Assembly (NCBI GenBank): GCA_963576725.1 | Contig: OY755237.1 | Span: 58,767,873-58,831,872 of the forward strand | Source: Azorinus chamasolen | Lineage: Eukaryota; Mollusca; Bivalvia; Cardiida; Solecurtidae | DNA: 64,000 nucleotides | Direction: 5' to 3' | Position numbers and translations under genes: made by a program | Notes under the pieces: generated by a model | What the model was told of the DNA's origin: nothing | What the model saw: the letters and a program-made list of their open reading frames with translations, nothing else | Databases searched by the model: none | Part shown: positions 21,898 through 33,069 of the stretch, one piece after another | Position numbering within the stretch: position 1 is the first letter of the stretch | Layout of the letters: the number at the start of each line of letters is the position of its first letter

Positions 21898-23612
21898 TTT
21901 CAAGAGGGCCAGAATGACCCTGACATCGCTCAACAGACAATCAGGAGAGAAGATTTTCAAAGATTTCACTATATGTTTCTATAGTAAACTAGCCGGCCCT
22001 GGGATGGGGCAAATTTTTATTTCAGAAAGAATAAATCAATCTATACTTATGTTCAAAATTTCAGATATTTTCATTACATATTCATGAGTTCATATTATTA
22101 TTCATATCTTATCTTAAGATTGATGTACTTTTAACCCTACCCCTGTTCTATGTTTATTCAAAATTTCAATACCTAGTGAATATTCATGGACAAAATAGTT
22201 GTAATGAAATATGGAAAGTGGGACAGTCTAGCCATTTTAGAAAGTAAAGAAACATATTTCAAATTCCATTGACAAATAGATCAGACCCTGATCAGACAGC
22301 TGCTATAGGAGCCGTCTGATTTGGTCTGTTCTGTTTGCAAATGCATGAAGTCATTTATATGAGGGACAGACTTAAGTAAACATATTATAAGTGCATGTAT
22401 ATTGTACACAAAATAAAAATAATTTAATGCAATTTGCACTATATTATATCATAGCAAATACAGCAGATTGATCAGATGGCTACTACATGAGCCATCTGAT
22501 CTGGGTCTACTCTGATTGCAAAGGTGTAGAAATGCATATTTATAGGGTAAAGGGTTAATTGTTCTATTTACAGGTCAGATCTAATTTGCAACTGCCATTA
22601 TCCAGAAGGGACGCAATCCAGTGCCCAATCAAAAAGTGTGAAAGGGAGATGTATGCTTAAAATAGCCAGCTAAAAATCGACACTGCTCTCCAAGATGCAA
22701 TAGAACATTTGAATTTGTATTAAGCTGAACTTCACAGCAGATACGGTTATGGGATATATATTGATAGCTGGCAGCTTAATGCAGGGCATAGATATGGAAA
22801 AAAGCTTTAAGAGCTTTCTGTATTTTGAGTATTATCCACAAAGTTTTCTCAATCTAAAATGAATGTGTGTAATTTGTCTAAACACAATTTCTACTCTACA
22901 GATCAGGCTAAGGGTGATTACTAATACACTCTGGCTAGCGAGTCCTATCAGAGCACTGGCTTATCTCTGAATATTAGGAAAACTTTAACCTGTAGAACCT
23001 TTAGACTGTAGATGTGAAAAGTATATATACACAGGGTAGGGCCAATTTTAACCTCAGAACTATGATATTAAGAAAACAACTCATAAATGTATGCTAATTA
23101 AGTTAATCTATACAACAAATATCTAAGCTCTGGGACATGTAGTTTTGACAAGAAGAGTTTCAAAGATTTTCCTATGCATACATAGTGATCCCATGGGCTG
23201 TTTATGCAGTCAGCTACAAAAAACTGTCAATCCCTGGGATGGAGCCAATTTAGCCATAGGGGCATAATTTATATAACTTTTGTAGAAGTTGAAGCTATGT
23301 GCCAAATATGAAAGCTGAGAACCTTCTAGTTTGAGAGGAGAAGAATTTCAAAGTTTTCACTATATGTTTCCATTGAAAACTGAAAACCCCTTGGGCAGGG
23401 CCAATTTTGACCCCAGGGGCATGATTTATATAACTTTTGTAGAGGACCTACAGATGATGCTATGTACCACAGATGAAAGCTGAGAACCCTGTAGATTCAG
23501 AGGAGAAGATTTTTAAAGGTTGAAATTGTTGACGCCCGACGACGGACGACGCACGACGGACATCAGGCGATTACAAAAGCTCACCTTGAGCACAAAAGTG
23601 CTCTGGTGAGCT
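21898..23612 (+). mobile_element. Composite insertion in the satellite, ending in a hairpin
   Basis: The satellite stops in a unit at CTACAAT and resumes at AGGGGGCAACATG, so about 1.7 kb has been inserted. The 5' end (CAAGAGGGCCAGAATGACCC) and internal modules (GGGCCAATTTTGACC, TTTGTAGAGGACCT, CGACGACGGACGA) match the elements at 49.6-50.8 kb. The 3' end is a hairpin, GAGCAC facing GTGCTC inside GCTCACC facing GGTGAGC, followed by TAAAA. Other repeats lie inside it, including two family-A hairpins (22270-22340, 22452-22521) and a family-C remnant near 22770. This is a non-autonomous element type common in bivalves; no ORF is seen. Confidence 0.75.
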
Positions 23613-25940
23613 AAAAGGGGGCAACATGAAACCCCTTACAGCATGAAAGGAAGCGCATGTCGCCTTAATGTATCCACCTTAAAGAAGGGTAACATGAAAT
23701 TCCTTACAGCAGGTAAAAGCTAATGAAGGGGTAACATGAAACTCCTTACAACAGAGCGGGAATCTCAAGTCACCTTAGGGAATAAAAGCTAATGAAGGGG
23801 TAACTTGAAACTCCTTAGGGCGTAACAGAAATCCCATGTCACCTTAATGTATCTACACTAAATAAGTGACAACATGAAACTCCTTACAGCATGACAGGAA
23901 CCTCATGTCACCTTAATGCATCCCCCTTACAGATGGGTTACATAAACGGCCTTACAGCAGGTCAAAGCCAATGAAAGGGTAACATGAAAATCCTTACAGC
24001 AAGACAGGGATTTCATGTCACCTTATTGAATAAAAGCTAAAGAAGATGTTACATGAAACTCCTTACAGCAGGTCAGGAATTTCATGTCACCTTAATGAAT
24101 AAAGCTAAAGAAGAAGGTAACATGAAACCCCTTCCAGTATAACAGGAATCTCATGTCACCTTAATGTATCCACCTGACAGAAGGGTAACATGAAACTCCT
24201 TCCAGCATGTCAGGAAGCTCGTGTTCACCTTAACGTATCCACCCTAAAGAATAGGTAACATGAAACTCCTTGTACAGCAGGTAAAAGCTAATGAAAAGGT
24301 AACATGAAACTCCTTACAGCAGGTCAGGAATCCCATATCACCTTAATGAATCAAAGCTAAAGAAGAAGGTAACATGAAACCCCTTCCAGTATAACAGGAA
24401 TCTCATGTCACCTTAATGTATCTACTCTAAATAAAGGGTAACATGAAACTCCTTACAGCGTAACAGGAGGCTCATAGCACCATAATGTTTCTACACTAAA
24501 TCAGGGACAACATGAAACTCCTTACAGCGTGATAAAAAGCTCATGTCACCTTAATGTATCCCCCTTTCAGAAGGGTAACTTGAAACTCCTTACAGCAGGT
24601 AAAAGCTAACGAAGGGGTAACATGAAACTCCTTGTATCAGATCGGGAATCTCAAGTCACCTTAAGGAATAAAAGCTAAAGAAGGGGTTACATGAAACTCC
24701 TTACGGCGTAACAGGAATATCATGTCACCTTAATGTATCTACAATAAAAAGGGGCAACATGAAACTCCTTACAGCATGACAGGAATCTCATGTCACCTTA
24801 ATGTATTTACCTTACAGAAGGGTAACATGAAACTCCTTACAGCAGAGCGGGAATCTCATGTCACCTTAGGGAATAAAAGCTAATGAAGGGGTAACTTGAA
24901 ACTCCTTAGGGCGTAACAGAAATCCCATGTCACCTTAATGTATCTACACTAAATAAGTGGCAACATGAAACTCTTTATAACATTTTTATAAGGAACCTCA
25001 TGTGAAACTCCTAGCAACATGTCCGGAATCACATGTCATCTTAACGTATCAACCCTATAAAGAGGTACATGAAACTCCATGCAGCATTCAGAACTCTCGT
25101 GTTACTTTTTTGTATAAAGAAAGGGTAACATGAAACTCCTTACAACACGTCAGGAATATCATGTCACCTTAAGTTATCAAAGCTAAAGGGGGTATAAATT
25201 TTAACTCTAACATCATGCCAGGAATTTCATGTCCTATTAATATAAAAGCTTAAAAAGGGGTTACATAAAACTGCGTCCAGCATGTCAGGAATCTCACGCC
25301 GCTTTAACTAGTCACAGCTACAATTTGAAATTCGTTACATCATGTCATCTTAATACATGTATATCAAAGCTACAGAAAGGGTAACATGAAAATCCTTACA
25401 ATGTCAGGAATCTGATATCACCTTAATGTATCAATGCTAAAATGGGGTAACATGAAACACCTTACAACATGTCAGGAATATCATGTCTTTTTAATGTATT
25501 AAATATACAGAAGAGTGACATGAAACTCCTTACGGCGTGCCAGGAATCTCATTTCACCTTAATATAACAATGCTTAAGACTAGGAAACATGAAACTCCTT
25601 ACAGCATGTCAGGAATCGCATGCATCACCTTAATGTGACAAAGCTAAATACGTGGTAACATGAAACTCCATATGAAATAGCAAGGACATCATATCACTTA
25701 AATGTTTTTAAATAAAAGAAAGGGTAACATGAAAATCCGTCCATTATGTCAGGAATTTCATGTCATCTCCTTACAACACATCAGAGCTCTCATGTCACTT
25801 TAATATATCAAAGCTAACGAAGAGATAACATGAAATTCCTTTCAGTATGTCAGGAATCTCATGCAACCTTAACGCATCAAAGCTGAAGAAGAGGTGACAT
25901 GAAACTCCTTACAGCGTTTCAGGAATCTCATGTCACTTTC
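23613..25940 (-). repeat. Hairpin satellite array 2c (minus orientation)
   Basis: Continuation of the satellite after the inserted element. The block 24968-25106 repeats 18385-18515 almost unit for unit, 6.6 kb away. Toward 25.9 kb the units become more divergent, and the array ends in unrelated AT-rich sequence. Confidence 0.93.
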
Positions 25941-26143
25941 GTGTAGCAAATCTACCAAAGCATCATTATCATAGAATTGCATTGGATTTATCAACAATGA
26001 AGTAGATTATTTTCTAATATTCACAAAAAACACATCTTAAACATATTTTCAGTATATTTTCTTTATTGGTCATAGTATATTTGCTGTGCACATCACCTAT
26101 TTTTTTTTATTAGACTTTCAGTATTTTTAGATAAAGGGGAATT

Positions 26144-26216
26144 CCAGTTCTATTTTTAGATGCACCACACAAACTGATGACGTAAAACAGAGGGTACACG
26201 AAACACCGTCGATCTA
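26144..26216 (-). repeat. Terminal sequence flanking satellite array 2
   Basis: Reverse-complement counterpart of 9419-9495. It shares GCTAGATCGACGGTGTTTC and the TTTGTGTG and CATCTAAA blocks; the CRE octamer has decayed to TTACGTCA. It lies about 200 bp beyond the end of the satellite and just before a family-K retroposon copy. Confidence 0.8.
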
Positions 26217-26270
26217 GCCCCTCCCGTCAGCATCATCAGTTTCAATGCTTTTAGTTATGGAAACGGAATG

Positions 26271-26395
26271 CCGGTGCTAGGGGGTCATGAGTAGTGTTGC
26301 ACTTTTAATAACTGCCCTTTAACAGACACAGTCTGCAATTTTCTTTTTTCGCATCACTGTTTTTGCTTTCGTAGGATCTCCTACTTTAAGAATTC
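26271..26395 (+). mobile_element. Family-K retroposon copy, diverged
   Basis: Begins CCGGTGCTAGGGGG and keeps the TGAGTAGTGTTGCAC and CTGCAATTTTCTTTTT blocks. The internal hairpin is shortened to CAGAC facing GTCTG. More divergent than the other copies. Confidence 0.6.
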
Positions 26396-26449
26396 ATTCT
26401 AAAGTGTTAATGAATATTAACTCTTCTCGTGCTGAAAATAGTGACCATG

Positions 26450-26575
26450 TGTTACATTTGGATCCTAATGACATACCGAGTTACCCTGTGTTACATGTGG
26501 ATCCCAATGACACAACGAGTTACCCTGTGTTACATTTGGATCCTAATGACACACCGAGTTACCCTCGATTCTAAT
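26450..26575. repeat. Short tandem repeat with a family-B-like motif
   Basis: Three to four units of ~40 bp with GTTACATTTGGATCCTAATG and ACACACCGAGTTACCCT. The GGATCC...ACCGAGTTA order is that of a family-B hairpin half, so it may be an amplified arm. Confidence 0.7.
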
Positions 26576-26589
26576 AAAACACCGAATTG

Positions 26590-27535
26590 GGTAATCCTAC
26601 TTACCAATGCCTGGTTTGCTGCATCTCAAAATGATAAACTAAACATGTATGCACATGCATTTAACAGTGTATTGTACTAGTTCATCTTGAATGTGTAACA
26701 CTCTACCATCATCACCATCAAATGAATTTCCATATTTTAATGTACATGTATAATTATTAATATTTTCTTGCCTAGTGTTCGCGGTTCATGTACAAATGCA
26801 ATGCCATCAGTTGATGACACGATGTGTCTGTCTTTTACTGATTATTTGCGAAATTTAAAGTAAAGTTTGTATCGTTCTGTGTCGGTTTTTGATGCCTAGA
26901 CAATCCTGTCAACTGCAAACTGCCAGTCTGTACTGTCCACTAACCTAACCTTTTCAGTTCTTTAAACTGAACCCAACTTTGCCTACGATGCCTACTAGGT
27001 TTGTGAATGTCTTTCATTTCCAACTTATTGCTTGCTTCAGTATGTGACTGACACTTCCGCAGTTATTTGCTTATATTGACCTTTTCAGTTTTTTGAACTG
27101 AACTCCACCTTTGCCATGTACGATGCCTATTTGGAATGTCAATACCTGTGATTTCCAGTCTATTGCTTGCTTTAGTATGTGACTGACACTCACGCGGTTG
27201 TTATTTGCCCATCCTTCGTCAACGAGTCCAATCCATTCGGGGACACTAAACTCGTTGTTTAGTGTCTCTTTCAGTCGTTTGTTAAATTATGTATTGAATT
27301 AATTTGTTGTCCGTTATTCGTCGTTATCAACAAATACTTTTTTTCATACTCACCAAACAAGGCATCTAACATCGCATCATTTGCTGGCTGTAGATTGTGA
27401 GGTTTGAAGGGTCTGTTTGCATAGGCGACAAAATGTCTCTCTCAAGTAAAAAGCTTACAAACAACAATACAAAGCTTACATCATGAATGTCTAGGTGTAT
27501 TTAGATACTGATGTTAACGCATTGCAAAGAGTATA
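26590..27535. other. Unassigned; one ~130-bp direct duplication
   Basis: ACCTTTTCAGTTCTTTAAAC at 26950 and CCTTTTCAGTTTTTTGAACT at 27080 start similar stretches of about 130 bp that end with TGCTTGCTTCAGTATGTGAC and TGCTTGCTTTAGTATGTGAC. A short inverted repeat, GACACTAAACTCG and CGTTGTTTAGTGTC, lies at 27241-27268. No coding signal. Confidence 0.5.
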
Positions 27536-27539
27536 CCCC

Positions 27540-27720
27540 ATAGAATCTGCCTAGAGAGGGTTTGTTCTGTTTGCTTATAAAATAATACACATATTAGTTT
27601 AAATTGCTGCAATGGCCAAAACCTGCCCTTTTTACATGCCATTATAAAGGTTCATCTTATTAATATCCATGATGTCATTATTTCTAATTTTAATATTTAT
27701 GCAGTAAATTGTTAACAGAT
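27540..27720 (+). mobile_element. Family-A MITE, partial
   Basis: The core is reduced to AGAGAGGGTTTGTTCTGTTT; the distal half has GGCCAAAACC, ACCATTATAA-like sequence and ATATCCATGATGTCATTATT. Confidence 0.45.
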
Positions 27721-27824
27721 GAGGACATAAATGTTAAAGTATTAATTTCCTGGTGTTTGTTTTACAGAGTAGATACACTTAACATTTCCGATAGCCATTT
27801 ACAAACTTAACACTTTCCTTGTTG

Positions 27825-28020
27825 AATATTCATGTAAGAAATCATTAAACCATGACTTTTTATTTGCTAAACTTTTATAAAGGTATATACACGCATGCTG
27901 GAGCGGTATTGGTAGAAACTGTAGAGTCAGATATAGATTCTATTACAATTTCATACGAAAACAGAGCAGACCCTGATCAGACGGCTCCTAAAGGACAAAT
28001 GTGTTTGTATGAGCGAAATG
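27825..28020 (-). mobile_element. Family-A MITE, reverse, truncated core
   Basis: The distal module TTGAATATTCATGTAAGAAA precedes ACAGAGCAGACCCTGATCAG and ACGGCTCCTAAAGGA; the right arm is missing. Confidence 0.55.
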
Positions 28021-28129
28021 GATAAGCCTTTTCATACTAAGTGGCATCTGCAACAGGTTGGGGTCAAATAAGACGCATGTTGTCTCAAATGGACCTAATC
28101 TATTTGACAGCGATCAATTGCTTCTTAAT

Positions 28130-28350
28130 CCTTTACTCCACGAGAATTGATGTGAGAAATAATGACATAATGAGCATTAATTAGATGCGGTTTATAATGG
28201 TATATGAACACATGTATTTTGGCCATGGCTTAAACTTTAGAATCAGATCTATATCATCCCACAAGCAAACAAATCAGACCCTGATCAGACAGGTCTTGTG
28301 GAAGCTGTCTGATTTTAATCTACTCTGCTTGCAAAGGCGTTATAATGCGT
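28130..28350 (-). mobile_element. Family-A MITE, reverse
   Basis: Distal module (GAGAAATAATGACATAATGA), then TTTGGCCATGGCTT, then core 28263-28334 with ATCAGACCCTGATCAGACAG facing CTGTCTGATTTTAATCTACT. Confidence 0.65.
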
Positions 28351-28429
28351 AAAGTTTCAACAAATAAGCAAAATGTAAACATCGTAATATATCACATTAT
28401 TAACAGACTTTGTTTTAACCCTTTCCTCA

Positions 28430-28600
28430 TATAATCGCCCTCTCACGCATTTGCAAACAGAAAATACCCAGATCAGACATCTCCTGTAAGTGCCGTCTGA
28501 TTAGGGCCTGCTTTGTTAGCATTTAATATGATAATTATCTGATTCTAATGTTTTTGCAAAACAAATAACTCCCTTAAAGAGTTTATATTATAAAAATGCA
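28430..28600 (+). mobile_element. Family-A MITE, partial
   Basis: Core 28451-28520 with GATCAGACATCTCC facing TGCCGTCTGATTAGGGCCTG; the distal half is worn. Confidence 0.5.
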
Positions 28601-28619
28601 GCTGATAACTATTCACAAG

Positions 28620-28840
28620 GTCATATTTTGAAGATATATGAGGTCATTAATTGAAATGTTATAATGACATATGAACACTGGGTATTTTGGCCATGGAAAC
28701 ACACTTTATAATCAGGTCTGAATTATTCCATAAGTAAAGACAACAGGCCCAGGCCAGGCGGCTCCTTTCCTCCATTAGCTGCTTGCTAAGGATTTACTCT
28801 GTTTGCAAAGGCGTCTCAAGGTTTTTCTATAAGGAAGGTA
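28620..28840 (-). mobile_element. Family-A MITE, reverse, worn core
   Basis: GGTCATTAATTGAAATGTTA, then TATTTTGGCCATGG and CAGGCCCAGGCCAGGCGGCT; the right arm ends TTTACTCTGTTTGCAAAGGC. Confidence 0.5.
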
Positions 28841-29520
28841 AATGGTTAAAACTAATCAGTACGAAACAGGATATCTTAAACATACAACGACACATGTATG
28901 TACATGTCTTATCTCGTCAAGATATTTGGTCATTTTGTTCAGGTTTGCAGTGTAACTTCCTCATAGTTATTACATTTCCAATCTTGGTCACAATGCTATC
29001 TTCATGATAAGAAGACACTCAAATTTACTTCCTGCATTGCAAACGACGCATTATACCGCATCTAGTGACATATATATATGCCAAAGTGTTAATCAGTTAA
29101 AATTCTGGATTGATACACCGAATGCAAAACACAAGTTACATTATATTTTATAAAGTCTTTAACTTGTTGATATAAATGAATTTCATCACAAATGAAAAAA
29201 GATATACAGACTTTAAATAAAACAATAGTATATATTATTATAGTCAATAGAAAATTGAATCATATTTTGTGTGATAAATTACATGTATCAGACAGGTCGG
29301 ATTCTGTAAATATCAGGTCCGATTGGTAAATATCACTGTCCGATTCCATCCGATCCAGTCCAAATGGGTCCGATCTGGTCCAATTGCATGATGTGTGACA
29401 CCGAACGAAATGTGCATTATGAATAAAGATTAATATACATTCGCTGTTATATACTGATCAATTGTGATGTATATGGTCAAAGGTAGCTTACGTCACGGGA
29501 TAACTGCTGACTTATCAGTG
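28841..29520. other. Unassigned; short TCCGAT-rich stretch
   Basis: At 29295-29385 GTCCGAT or close variants recur about six times with irregular spacing. Otherwise AT-rich with nothing recognised. Confidence 0.45.
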
Positions 29521-29739
29521 TCAGTGTGTTTGAGGATTACAATTTTCGACTTCATTGGTAAATAATTTTGTGGCTGAAAGCGGGTAAATGCAGCAGAACC
29601 CATGCCGAAAGGAAAATGTGTTCGCGTTGGTAAGCTCGAACATCTCTTGTGTCATTGCACATTGAGCGATAGGTACTAGTAGAACCTTTGCGAGTAGAAC
29701 CAAGAGGAGTGTATGAGTGTTGTTTTTCAGTTTGACCAT
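29521..29739 (-). CDS. Small ORF with signal-peptide-like start (72 aa)
   Basis: A minus-strand ORF starts at ATG 29739. Its N terminus has a Lys-containing head, then a hydrophobic run LLLVLLAKVLLVPIAQCA, then a polar 45-residue tail with three Cys. This resembles a secreted peptide with cleavage near Gln-Cys-Ala. A TATA-like stretch lies about 40 bp upstream on the minus strand. Length and composition are compatible with chance; no family, splice sites or repeat structure support it. Low certainty. Confidence 0.2.
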   Translation of the reverse strand: MVKLKNNTHTLLLVLLAKVLLVPIAQCAMTQEMFELTNANTFSFRHGFCCIYPLSATKLFTNEVENCNPQTH

Positions 29740-29759
29740 CTCTTTGCAAAAACATATTT

Positions 29760-31100
29760 CATATTACTAGCGATATATAGACTCATAGTTGAACGTCGAG
29801 TGGTAAATTCAATGCGAAATAAACGTTTTAATGGAAAATATTACACGGAGAATATACAGATATGATTTTCTGTCACGCCCGTGCTGGCGATGGAAGTGTA
29901 TGTCCTATCTCAGTTGTGAAGCGAAGTTACACATTCCGTAGCTGCGAATTTCGTAAGACACGTTTAGTGAAACGACCGCCTGTTTGTTAAGTTATAACGA
30001 CACATCATGTGGGGTTTGTTGCTGTTGTTTTTCGATGTATAGTTGAGTTTGGTCTTACGGCGCTGATAATATGCTGTCATTCTAGAACAGACAGGGAAAT
30101 ATTCTGTTAAGGTCGTGTATGCATGAGTGAGTGTGCATTTCATGTGTGATGCAGGAGTTGTTTTGGACTTTCCTGTAGTTTCTTCTTTCCTGCCTGACTT
30201 CTGTTCTATGTTTGCAATATAAATGATGGTAAAGAGCAGACTGATGTTTATGTGGCTGCAGTAGACAGGTTTACTGTACATTTGAAAACAGTAGCACGCG
30301 TCTGGTAGTACATGTGTCACTGAAGAGAGTCCTGAAAAGGTGTACATGAAACTAACTGGACAAATGCATACACACGTTTTAAATGTAAATCTGTCTATAA
30401 ATAATGTGGTTTTATAACTCTCATAGCCATTGAAATAATAATGTTGGTCCATTATATAACAGGTTTCCTGCATCGTAAAACGTATTTGCGAGTCTATATA
30501 TATTACCGGTTAACATCGTCGTTCGTAAATATCAAATATGATATAATGATATAATATTCGAAATCTTCGGGAAGCCAATTGGAACATCACCGAGTAGATA
30601 TGATTGTTACGGAATAAAACCGCCACATATTGTGACGGCGAATAACATCGGGTACATTGTAAGGTCAAACATTCGCATTTGAATTTATTATTCAAAAGTG
30701 AATTCCTACTTCTTTTTGCAAAACAAAACTAATATTCCGTTCCATTTTTCAGACTTCTTAAGCCATCTATTTCCCATACTTTTAAAGAAAGACCGCCCAT
30801 ATCTTACTTTTGAAACTGAACATTTGTTATGTAGAGGGGCACAGCAAAGGAAATATTTGCTAAAATAAGCTAATGCCAGTGATGGGTTAGCAAACAGTGC
30901 CGTTATATCTGGGTCTACAATGTTTGTCCATGTCATGTTTACTCGATAGTTTTAAACCAACAAAACCAAATACGTTCCCAGACAGCAAGTCAAAGCACCC
31001 ACTCTATTCAGGCAAATAAAAAGACATATACATATTCAATACATAGTTTATACATTGTACATTGTGTTTAGTAAATCGATTACATAAAGCGGTGACACAA
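29760..31100. other. Unassigned; contains a 169-residue minus-strand ORF and a dispersed repeat
   Basis: The minus ORF 30473-29964 has no domain-like pattern and overlaps the repeat shared with 6140-6260, so I do not call it a gene. The rest has no feature. Confidence 0.4.
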
Positions 31101-31101
31101 T

Positions 31102-31308
31102 TTAACTATTCGATTTGATATGCCAGTTTCGGAAAATATAGTCTCCTCCATCAAAAACACACTCTTCCTGGAATATAGGGATCTTCCCACTTGTTCTACC
31201 TTTTTCAGGTCTCACTGACATCAATACAATGTGTTTATTCCACGCCAAATGTATCAGCAATGGAACACTTGTTATTTCAGATTCGTGCTCTATTACATAT
31301 GGATACAA
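31102..31308 (-). CDS. Possible terminal coding fragment (68 aa), unknown
   Basis: A minus-strand open frame ends at a stop at 31102 and contains SVPLLIHLAWNKHIVLM, then FQEECVFDGGDYIFRN. Residue composition looks protein-like, and a possible acceptor (GTAATAG) lies near its 5' end. The 14 bases around the start also occur just before the IAP RING-exon acceptor, hinting at shared repeat or duplicated sequence. I do not recognise a domain. It may be a gene fragment or chance. Confidence 0.22.
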   Translation of the reverse strand: MYPYVIEHESEITSVPLLIHLAWNKHIVLMSVRPEKGRTSGKIPIFQEECVFDGGDYIFRNWHIKSNS

Positions 31309-31384
31309 TAGTTAAATTCAATATACAACCGACACACTCTATATCGACCACCGAAAACAGGTAAAACGTTGGTTATTATCGGCA

Positions 31385-31535
31385 GGTTGTAATTTATTGC
31401 AGGTCAAACGTTATGCAGAAAGCTCCAATAGAAACGCTCTGCTTTCATGGACATCAGGCAAACATATGCTTTTAAAGGTGCCCACGTTTATTAATTATGT
31501 GGTCGATCTTATGGGTTCTACTGTGGCCATGATAC
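31385..31535. mobile_element. Family-C element, diverged
   Basis: CAGGTCAAACGTTATGCAGA and AAGCTCCAATAG inside, with GGTCGATCTTATGGGTTCTA at the right end. The arms are weak. Confidence 0.4.
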
Positions 31536-31985
31536 TTCTGTTCTTACAACATTTTGTAGACATAATTTCTTGTTCATCTTTTTAAAAAATGAATACAGTT
31601 TCGATGATTTACTTGAACAAATCGTTTGTTCCACATCGTGATGTTTAGTAAAGATGCAATTTATATTATAATCCTTATACAATTGTTCTTAATGTTCTCT
31701 CTCCTTCAAAGACATGAAGACTAGTATGTGTTTCCTATGTCCAAATTCGTTCAAAGAAATAAAGAAACACATCTCGGGAAAATAGTCGGAAATTTTGGAA
31801 TATACAAAACATCTGGTGTGACAAATTGCAATATATGGCAAATAGGAAGAAAAACATAGAAGGTATGACTATTCGTTTTATTATAATATGATTCACATTA
31901 TTCAATTTTATTTATTATTAGATATTAGAAAGATTATTTCAATATTGACTTCTGGTTGTGGAACGTTTCCCTGTATTGTTTCTTT

Positions 31986-32051
31986 ACAGTAACACTATAA
32001 TCATTACAAAAAGGTTCCCAGTAACACTATAATCATTACAAAAAGGTTCCC
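31986..32051. repeat. Tandem duplication of 32 bp
   Basis: AGTAACACTATAATCATTAC then AAAAAGGTTCCC occurs twice back to back without change, so it is recent. Confidence 0.85.
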
Positions 32052-32059
32052 ATGCTTCT

Positions 32060-32990
32060 ATTGTATAAACTCCATAGCGGGTACATCTGTGTCCTGTGGA
32101 CAAACTATACAGCTGATATACATAGAATATTAGCGAACACACAGATATGATGAGTTATATCTATCGCATGACATCCCATGGACACTAGGCTGATAAATGA
32201 CTGGTACTCAGTGACTATTATGTAAGCAGGACCATGGGGTCCACCAATGGAACCCGAAAATGCAAACTACAGAATGCAAACTATTTATTTCGGCAGAAGC
32301 ATGTTTGTGTCTTCCAAATTTATGTGAATTATACTACTACTAGACAGACACATTAGCATGTATGAACTTATGTTTAAAGGCCTATATATGCAGTAATGTT
32401 TAAAACATATTAACGCTTGCTCCGCTGTGAAAAATAATCTGGTACTATCTCACTACTTCCGTTTCGAAAAATCATTGACCAAATGTCAGCAACGATGATC
32501 TGGGTCTACACTGTTTTGTTATACCAATTAAAATCAGGGGTCTTCACTAGCATATATTTCTTTGCACTCCCCTTACACACACACACACACACACAACACA
32601 CCAATAAATCTGAAATTCGATTTGGAAGAGATCATAATGAATAATAGGGGAGTGAATGGGTTAATGAACTACAAAACGTTTTAAACTTTGTACAGCAACA
32701 TCCTGTTAGTTGCAAAGCGCAATGTGTTTAATACTTATATATATACAAATATGTAGCACGATAGTTTTCGTTTATATATTTACAAAGTTGTAAAACGTTA
32801 ATAAGTCTATCTCAAACCTTTCTATGATACTCAATATTGTTTCATTTAACTCGTGGAAATTTTGAAGAAAATTAACATGCAAATATTCAAGCCTCAACCC
32901 TTTGAATGCTGAAGTTTCCAAATGGAACGGGCCATCATTGTTTAAGGGTACATTCCATTGAGTATGGAAGGGTTATACATTGCGAGATGA
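32060..32990. other. No recognisable feature except the CA microsatellite
   Basis: AT-rich sequence with short ORFs only. Confidence 0.45.
32573..32598. repeat. (CA)n microsatellite
   Basis: A short uninterrupted run of CA dinucleotides after CCCCTTA. Confidence 0.9.
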
Positions 32991-32999
32991 TTTTGAATT

Positions 33000-33068
33000 A
33001 CAAACAGTGCAGACCCTGATCAGAGGGATCCTCTTGGAGTCCTCTGATCTAGGTTTACACTGTTTCCA
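33000..33068. repeat. Family-A hairpin core
   Basis: ACAGTGCAGACCCTGATCAG and GAGGGATCC pair with TCCTCTGATCTAGGTTTACA; apex GGATCCTCTTGGAGTCC. Confidence 0.7.
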
Positions 33069-33069
33069 A

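Noticed and set aside
10008..25940. CRISPR-like array
   Set aside because: Units are contiguous ~69-bp tandem repeats without unique spacers, in eukaryotic DNA, with no cas genes.
29964..30473. 169-residue minus-strand ORF
   Set aside because: No domain-like pattern, poor composition, and overlap with a diverged dispersed repeat also present near 6.2 kb.
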